Shown one piece after another: positions 57,226-64,000 of a stretch of 64,000 nt of DNA (positions are counted from its first letter, which is position 1; every line of letters begins with the position of its first letter). The translations under genes were made by a program, and so were the position numbers. This DNA is from Chytridium lagenaria. Its lineage: Eukaryota > Chytridiomycota > Chytridiomycetes > Chytridiales > Chytridiaceae. Location of the stretch: contig JAHLKC010000160.1 of NCBI GenBank assembly GCA_025449115.1, positions 19,831-83,830 of the forward strand. The letters run 5' to 3'. The notes beneath the pieces were generated by a model. It did not search any database, was not told the origin of the DNA, and was given only the letters and a program-made list of their open reading frames with translations.

Positions 57226-58780
57226 TTAAAGCCTCCCGTTAAAATAAACACTATCATAAGTATTGATAATGCCTGCACTTGAAATGCTGCTCCAGGCTCG
57301 ATCAATGAGGTCGGAAATTTTAACGCGTCCAATCTTTCCGTCAACATTGTCCAGGTGCCATCCAAGAATCTCTGATCGTAAGTAATCTTTGAAAGGCTTA
57401 TTGACTCCAACGTCACAAATCTGTAGGCGCTGTAGATCCTGGGGAAGATGAATAACAAGGGTATTATGTTCAGAAATGCTTTGAACAACATCTGCCATCA
57501 TGTGAACTTTGAAAGCATCCAGCATCAAAATACACATTCCCTCTGCTCTTTTCGACAAGGCAAATGGCTTCCAGATTCTCTCGACCCAATCCATCATTCC
57601 AATTTTGTCAACCCAACCATTTTCCTGCACCTGCGTAAAAAGCCTTCCCTGATACGCATTATCCAGGGCCAAACATTCTGAAACAACTTTTAGTCCACGA
57701 TTTCGAGTCCCTGGCGCATTTCTTTTTCCGTGAAAAACTAACATTGGCGGCAGCTTTATCCCATTCCCCATAACGGTGAGGCTACAAGTGGCCCTTGCTC
57801 CTACTTTAAAACATCATTAGAATAGTTTTCGTGATCCAATACATACCCCCTTTTACTTTGTGCTTTGCCAATGAAACAGTTTTAGCCCCTCTTTTTGCAA
57901 CGGTTGTTTTATACGAAAGGTCAAACGGAACATTGGTTTGGTCCATATTTCCAATTCTGTCCCGTGATATATTCAAGGTGAGCATCATGTTAAAATGAGG
58001 CGCTTGTATTCTTCAACATCCTCCTCTGTCATTGAATCTTTTTGAGCCTCATGCGTCACTCGACGATTTGCTGCGTAGCCATTGGCCTCGAGACGTCTGC
58101 GGATCCATTCGCAAATTCGTGTACGGTGTCGCAAGATGTTCGCAGGTGAAGAGAAGTCGTTACAATAGGGAGGGGCTGCCGCATAATCACATCTTGCAGT
58201 GCTTCATCCAGATCATCATCCCCATCACTCAGAGTATCCAAAGAAGACTCGTCATCCAGAAGTTGGTTGTTAAGTTGAACTGTATGGGACTGAATGGTTG
58301 TTGGAATGCTGGATAGCTGGACGGGAGGAATGTTTTCCTTATCTGCTGCGCTTTTCTTTGGAATAACCTTGTGGGTTGGGGTGGACAGGAAGGTTGGATA
58401 TGCCCTATGAACGATTTCCTGCTTTAGCAACGGAACATTTCTCCATCATGTTGATGCGGGTGTTGACATAATCTAGGATTCAAGTTAGTTCAATAGATAA
58501 TTATGTGGTAACCTAGCATGAACTCTTCTATACCCTCATCTACTCCTAAAATGTCTGGACAGTGTGCATGGTTTTCTTGTTTTTATCTTTAACAGCTTCA
58601 AAGCTCTGTACTGCTTGATCCACTTGCTCAGGCCTTTATGGTCAACACCGTTCAATGCTGCGAACCGAGTCAAGGTGATACCCTGGATGCGGCTGCTGTA
58701 TGGTACTCTTGAACGAGTCTCATCTTTTGTTCAATAGAAAGCACGATCCGAGTCTTTTTGACATTGCTTGATGAAGCATA
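57226..58780 (-). pseudogene. pogo/Tigger-type DDE transposase, frame-broken
   Basis: N-terminus MYASSSNVKKTRIVLSIEQK, then after a shift the helix-turn-helix ITLTRFAALNGVDHKGLSKW (about 58620-58680). A second DNA-binding part reads RICEWIRRRLEANGYAANRR and VTHEAQ. The DDE_1 core starts IGNMDQTNVPFDL (first D), then KRGAKTVSLAKHKVKG, a 48-base intron (GTATGT...TAG, about 57800-57848), TVMGNGIKLPPMLVFHGKR, MCILMLDAFKVHMMA (second D), LQICDVGVNKPFKDYLRS (third D). Ends SVYFNGRL at 57226. Frame changes near 58000-58130 and 58640 make it probably inactive. Confidence 0.8.
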
Positions 58781-59006
58781 CATGTCTTTAGCTCAAGACG
58801 GCAAACTTTTTTCCCATCACGCAAATGCTCGCCCACCCGACAACCAATGGACCTCAGCTTCTGGAATTAAGCTTTTCGTGAGGAGAGGTTTTAGATGTAT
58901 TTTTTATTATTTTATTATATAAGAGAAAAAAACAAAGTTGGTTGGCTATGACCCCGATGCATTTAATTAGCAGCCAGACTTGGGGTCACAACCGACCAAA
59001 TTACGG

Positions 59007-59849
59007 TAACCAGGCCTTTCATCACATTTTTACTGCGGTTGTCTCATATGACAAACAAGTGTTTGATGAATGAACCATGGACTACTGCTGAAGCTCTCTT
59101 GACCACATGCACTGATACAATGGGGAGGCAGTGGAACGTTCTTCATCGGCGCAAACCCAAACTTTTAACCTTGTGTATCTCCCCACTGGTGCTCACGCTA
59201 CTACCTGAAAATAAGTTTTTACATTAAATACTTTAATGGCGTTATTACTCGTTTTAGATCTCTGCTTGTGGCCCCTGGCTCGTGGGTTTCCCAAATTTCC
59301 AGAAGGATTGCACTTACCGACACCTATGCACACGCCAAAGATGGCCTGCATTTGGATACTTCTCGCTGGTGCAAACCATTTGGCTGGTCTCTTTACCATG
59401 TGGATGTTACTACAGCTTTTCTCAACGCCCCTTTCGACAGCAATGCTCCAGTTTATGTGCATTCGCGCCGGGTTTCCTTTGGTATTCTGAGTTTCATTAA
59501 GTTCTCTGAAGCGCCGTAACTACCGTCTCTGCCAAAGCCCTCATTTATGGAACAAGACTTTGGATTCATTCCTTTACTGTCAAGGCTTGTTCCCAGTGCC
59601 GCTGATGCTTCTATTTACGTTCACTCCTCCTCACCTTCATTTCTCGTTGTTGTGGTGTATGCCGATGAGGTACCTAATCATTACTGGCTCTGACCTGGAT
59701 CGTATCACTAAACTCAAAGAAGGCACTCGAAACTATACGAAGGATCTCGGATTACCCACAACTTACTACCTTGGCATCACCGTTAAGCACAGTACTGAGA
59801 TTATTTTGCCAGGTCGTTGGTTAATATATGCTAATTTTTTCAAAAACCT
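59007..59849 (+). pseudogene. Ty1/copia reverse transcriptase remnant
   Basis: Reads in shifting frames TTFNLVYLPTG-like LVYLPTGAHA, LVAPGSWVSQISRRIALTDT, SLYHVDVTTAFLNAPFD (catalytic D block), PVYVHSR, VVVVYADEV (degenerate YxDD), YTKDLGLPTTYYLGITVKH and IYANFFKNL. The order is that of a copia reverse transcriptase. It is cut off at 59850 by the chromovirus LTR. Confidence 0.72.
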
Positions 59850-60395
59850 TGTGAGAGAATGAGCCTAGCGAGGGCGAGAAGACAAGAGAACTTTTGAGCG
59901 AAGGGAGTTTTTGTAAAGAAGTTGTATTCAAAAGTAAGATGTCGAAATTACATGAAATAAAGGTAGCCTTTTATAGGCGAGAGAATCGTAAAAGAAGGTT
60001 TCTAATCGGAGAATTTCATGGAAAAAGAAACATGATAAAAGGAAAGAAAAACAATAAAGTTCACGTAAAAGTCTTAAGGAAAGGAAGGAAAGTAGTCATG
60101 GAAAAGAAAGGAAAAGATAGGACGGACTATTCAGAAGACTGATAAAAGAGGTTTTAGAACCTTATATGCGTCTTTATCATAATAGCCAAAGTAAGAAAGA
60201 AGAAAGTAGACGTGAAATAGAGTTGTAAAAGGAAAGTAGGGAAAGATAAAGGATAGCCGAAAAAGGGAAATGTAAGGAAAAGTAAAGTAATACAGGGGTT
60301 CTAAAGGTCGGATTTTTGGAGAAATGTCGGTCGTACAAGAAGAGAAATGTCGGGTAATACAACGAATATCCCGAACGTACGGATTTTCCGTCACA
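59850..60395 (-). repeat. 3' LTR of a chromodomain Ty3/gypsy element
   Basis: On the minus strand it begins TGTGACGGAAAATCCG directly after a GCAGGGGGG polypurine tract and ends CTCTCACA, giving a proper TG...CA pair. The other LTR lies beyond the window. Confidence 0.78.
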
Positions 60396-60442
60396 CCCCC
60401 CTGCAAGAACCTGACGTAAGGGAAGGTGATGATCTTGTCGAT

Positions 60443-63400
60443 TTAAGCTTCGAAATTTGCAGGTATGACGATATCGTGTTCCAAGAATTCTTTGTCGATC
60501 TTAATGCGTTGTCGTAATTCGTCATCGAAAGGTAGCCACGTGTTGTAGATTGGTGAGTGGTTAAGCCATTTAATTAGTGCTTGTCGTTGATTCTTTCCAC
60601 GGGGTCCTTTCAGTGTGCGCAAGGCGAGGAGTTTTTCAACACGGCGTTCTGATTGAGGTAAGGAGGATAGAGGATGTGGTCCATCGAAATCCCAGTAGTA
60701 TGGCCCAAGCTTTTCAGGGTGGAATACTGGATGAACGTTCCAAGAGTCTGGGATAGCGAGTCGGTAAGAAGTGCCGAGCTTTTCTTCGATGGTGTAGGGT
60801 CCAGTGTAGATGGGACCGAGTTTTGCGGAAGGTCGTCCTTGAGCGTTGGGAGGTAAGACATCCTTTGTGTGAAGGAGTACTAGGTCGCCGACTTTGAAGG
60901 GATCTTCTAATCGTTTTCTGTTGGCGGTTTCGGCTTGTCGGTCTTGAGCTTGTTGGATGGCGAGTTTGGCGGTGTTGTAGAGGGCCTTTAAGTCGCGGAT
61001 GTTGAGGTTGTCGTTAACAGTGAGTGAGAGATCTAGGAGGGATCGAGGGTTGCGTCCAGTGTCGAGCATGAAGGGAGTATATCCAGTGGAGGAGTTGACC
61101 GTGTCGTTTATGGCGTGCTCGACTATATGAAGGTATTTATCCCAATCGTTCTGGTAGAAGTGTACGTATTCTCTGAGAGCTTGAATGACCCATTGGTTTT
61201 TGTTCTCGGTTTGGCCGTCGGTTTGAGGGTGGTAAGAAGATGATATGATTTGCTTGACTCTGAGGGACTTCATTAGGGCTTTCCAGAAGGCGCTGATGAA
61301 CTTGGAGTCGCGATCACTAATGATGGTCTTAGGTAAGCCGTGGTATCGCCAGATGACTCGTTCAAAGATGGTGGAGATATCACCAGCGGTTGCGGTGTGA
61401 AAGGTGGGTTGGATGTGGACTTTCTTACTTGCGGAGTCGACGATAACCATGATGACGTCGAATCCAGTGTCGAGAGTGGTCGGTAGGGGACCCATGAAGT
61501 CCATGGATATCGTTTCCCATCGATTTTCGGGGACTTCGTGAGGTTCGAGGAGACCATAAGGTAGGCGTCGGGCGATCTTGTTCCGCTGGCAGGAGTCGCA
61601 GAGGCGAACATATTTGGCCACGTCCTTGTGTATGTTGGGCCAATGGTAATTGCGAGTGATCTTCTCCGCGGTGCGTTCCCAGTTCCCGTGTATGTTTGGA
61701 CCGTCGTCGTGAGCAAGTTGGATGAGTCGTTGTCTTATGGCGGTAGGGACGTACAGGCGGTATTGGTTTGAAGCTTTGTAGTAGAGGAGACCCTTGCTGA
61801 GGACGTAGCGTTGAACCAGAGTGCGAAGATTCTTGGGAACAGGCTGAGGTTGGAAGTCATCTTTTGGCGTGATGGTGTCCTGAAGGTAGGGGTCGATGTC
61901 CTTGAAGAAGTCGTCGTTTGGCAGGGCTTCCTTGATGGCATCCAAAACGTCGTTGGTGATGGTGGTGATGGCGTTGAGGGCGACGTGGGGGTCGGTGCGG
62001 CGTCTTTGGCGTGTGGTCGTCTTGAGAGGGCGTCAGCTATCGTGTTCCAGTTTCCAGGGTCCATTCGATGACAAAGTCTTGAGCGAGGAGGTCTGCTAAC
62101 CATCGGTGATGAACAGGACGGAGCTTGGGTTGATCAAGGATGTACTGGAGAGAGCGATGGTCGGTGAAGACTTTTACTTGTCGTCCAATGATGTAATGCC
62201 TATGAGTCCTGAAAGCTTCCACGAGGGCGAGGATTTCACCGAGGTAAGGATGGTATTTTCGTTCACTGCTGTTGCATTTCTTGAAGCGTAGGCGATGGGA
62301 ACTTCATGACCGTCGATCCCTGGTTGGGCCACGTAACTTCCCACAGCAGATTCCGACCAGTCGGTGTAGAGATGAACAGGCCTGGTGGGGTCGAAGAGGC
62401 TGAGGACTTGAGGAGACACGAGTGCTTTCTTCACGTTTTCGAACACAGCTTGATCTTGTGGGGTCCACTTGAAAGGTGAGGGTTGTTTCTTGTTTCCTGC
62501 TCCTCTGAGTAGCTCGGTAAGTGGTGCCAGAAGACTTGCATGGTGAGATATGAACCGATGGATGGTGTTAGCAAGGCCAATGAAGGATCGAAGCTGGGTC
62601 CAAGAGGTTGGTGTTTCGAAGTCTTGGATGGCCTGAATTCGTGAAGGAAGGACCTCGAGTTGACCGTTTGCGACGTGATAACCGAGGTATTCTACTTGGG
62701 TGGCAAGGAAGGAGCATTTGTGAAGCCGGCAGTGGAGTTGATGCTGTTGGAGTCTTGAGAGGACCTTTCGTAAGTGAATTTCGTGTTCTTCAGCCGTCTC
62801 TGAGAATACTAAGATGTCGTCCATGTAGGCGATGAGAAAATCATCAACGTAGTCTTGAAAGATGGAGTTCACCATTGACTGGAAGGTGGCGGGAGCGTTG
62901 GCGAGTCCAAAAGGCATTACGACCCATTCGTAGTGGCCGTATTTCGTTCTGAAGGCGGTTTTATCGGTGTCCTCAGGCTTGATTCGAATTTGGTGGTAAC
63001 CGGAGGCGAGATCGAGCTTGGAGAAATACTTTGCCTTGCGGGTCAAGTATCTCGGTAATTCGGTAGAGCGGTCCGGTTCTTGACAGTGTTCTTGTTTAGG
63101 GCTCGGTAATCGATTACCAGTCGGAGTTTTCCTGCTTGTGCGATGTAAAAGATTGGGGCACCGTAGGCGGAGACCGAGGGTTTGATGCGTCCGTTCTCAA
63201 TGAGGAACTCCAGTTCCTTCTTGAGGGTGCTGAGTTCTTCTTCGGAAAGTGGGTAGATTGGTCGGTGAGGTGGTTTGACGAGGGATCTTCTAGGTCGATT
63301 TGATGATCGTAGGGTCTTGACGGAGGTATGCCTTTGTACTCGGAAAACACTGTCGGAAACTCCTTGACCATGGCCTTGATATTTTCCGGGAGTGAGGCGA

Positions 63401-64000
63401 GCACTTGAGCGTCTTTTTCGTTGGCGTCGGCTGTCGTCTTGAGGATAGGTGGGGCTCCAGCGGTTGTTGAGTTGAGTGAAGCTGGGAAATTGCCGATGAT
63501 GTCCTTGACGTTGATGACTCCCAATCTGACGTTGGGAAGTCTTGCGAGGCGGTTGAAGGTTTTGCCGAGATGTGTTCAATCGAGATGGGAGCGTTTTCCT
63601 TGCAGATCCATCGGTGGCTTGAGAAGGAGAGCGTGTTGGTGGTCCAATCAATGCGTGGGTTGACGCGAGAGAGCCAGTCTTTTCCGAGGATGACGTCGTA
63701 TGCGATTGGAGCGGAGACGAAGTCTTGTTTGGTGGAGTAGAAGTCGATGGAGAGCTCGAGGTTCTTGAAGAGTCGTCCTCTGACTGCTGTAGAGGTAGTT
63801 GCTGCTAGTTTGATGTCGAACTTGTCCTCAGAGGTAGGTGTTGATACCGAGAAGGCGAGGGATTCCTTGACGAAGGAGTGAGTTGCTCCTCCATCAATGA
63901 GAATCTTGGCTTGGCGATTGTTGAGGTACCTTGAATAACGAGAAGGTTTTCGCTTGAGTCTTGCCTGCGAACATGATGGCTGGCAAGGTAGGTTTCTTGA
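60443..64000 (-). pseudogene. chromovirus pol (protease, RT, RNase H, integrase, chromodomain), truncated by window end, frame-broken
   Basis: From the window end inward: protease motif ILIDGGATHSFV (about 63890-63915), DVILGKDWLSR; reverse transcriptase FSKLDLASGYHQIRI, VVMPFGLANAPATFQSMV and the catalytic IAYMDDILVF (about 62820); thumb LGYHVANGQLEVLPSRIQAI; RNase H LYTDWSESAVGSYVAQPG, LVEAFRTHRHYIIGRQVKVF, DHRSLQYIL; integrase zinc part (HGNWERTAEKITRNYHW, LCDSCQRNKIA) and core (ISMDFMGPLPT, IISDRDSKFIS, HPQTDGQTENKNQW giving D, D, E); GPYTIEEKLGTSYRL; then a chromodomain (RVEKLLALRTLKGPR, ALIKWLNHSPIYNTWLPFDD). Single-base shifts near 62270, 62040 and 61960 separate the blocks; reverse transcriptase and integrase are each intact internally. 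The chromodomain suggests heterochromatin-directed insertion. Confidence 0.92.

Larger units (their letters stand above)
56549..59006 (-). mobile_element. 2.46-kb pogo-type DNA transposon
   Basis: 26-base TIRs begin CCGTAATTTGGTCGGT and both end TGACCCCA, with two mismatches. TA flanks at 56547-56548 and 59007-59008. Carries a minus-strand transposase and a plus-strand frame of unknown role. It splits the copia element upstream of its reverse transcriptase. Confidence 0.92.

Noticed and set aside
59894..60142. Lys/Arg-rich plus-strand frame
   Set aside because: It lies inside the chromovirus LTR and reflects its purine-rich strand.

Overview
The window looks like an early-diverging fungus, perhaps a chytrid; this is inference. 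Genes carry short GT-AG introns of mostly about 30-60 bases. They include a fungal-type 25S rRNA methyltransferase (Bmt2), a Fun19-like SWIRM protein, calnexin, Sec61 gamma, cytosolic-type cysteinyl-tRNA synthetase and PRPP synthetase.

Left part, 240-12266: a single 12.0-kb unit that reads as a large, apparently undescribed DNA transposon. It has imperfect terminal inverted repeats of about 80 bases, a flanking 6-base direct repeat (ATTGCA), arrays of palindromic CGTACG-rich motifs near both ends and a central 333-base tandem array. Its three multi-exon genes all lie on the minus strand. The first encodes a transposase of about 934 residues with a SWIM-like Cys/His cluster, a second Cys cluster and a DDE-like core, related to the proteins associated with KDZ (Kyakuja-Dileera-Zisupton) transposons. 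The other two, a zinc-finger protein and a coiled-coil protein, belong to no family I recognise. A CGTACG block lies 30-200 bases upstream of each start codon, which suggests a shared regulatory or transposase-binding role.

Middle part, 12.3-42.0 kb: host genes. A frameshifted Bmt2 gene starts 36 bases after the transposon. It is followed by a hypothetical gene with a minisatellite, a 294-base direct repeat, a SWIRM protein, a Gln-rich protein, a secreted phosphoesterase with CBM21-like modules at both ends, a T-rich degenerate repeat field, and a tightly packed tRNA array (Ala-UGC, Glu-CUC, Arg-CCU with an intron). Then come a membrane protein, a basic hypothetical protein, calnexin, a flavin amine oxidase divergent from cysteinyl-tRNA synthetase, PRPP synthetase and Sec61 gamma. 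Several of these genes, including the essential cysteinyl-tRNA synthetase, carry single-base shifts, most of them at homopolymers, so sequence error must be considered before calling pseudogenes.

Right part, 42.6-64.0 kb: a nested transposon graveyard. Degenerate Ty1/copia sequence hosts a TA-flanked pogo-like remnant (44778-46164), a complete Ty3/gypsy element with nearly identical LTRs (47391-55538), a 2.46-kb pogo element with TIRs and transposase (56549-59006), and a chromodomain-bearing Ty3/gypsy element (59850 to beyond the window end) that interrupts the copia reverse transcriptase.
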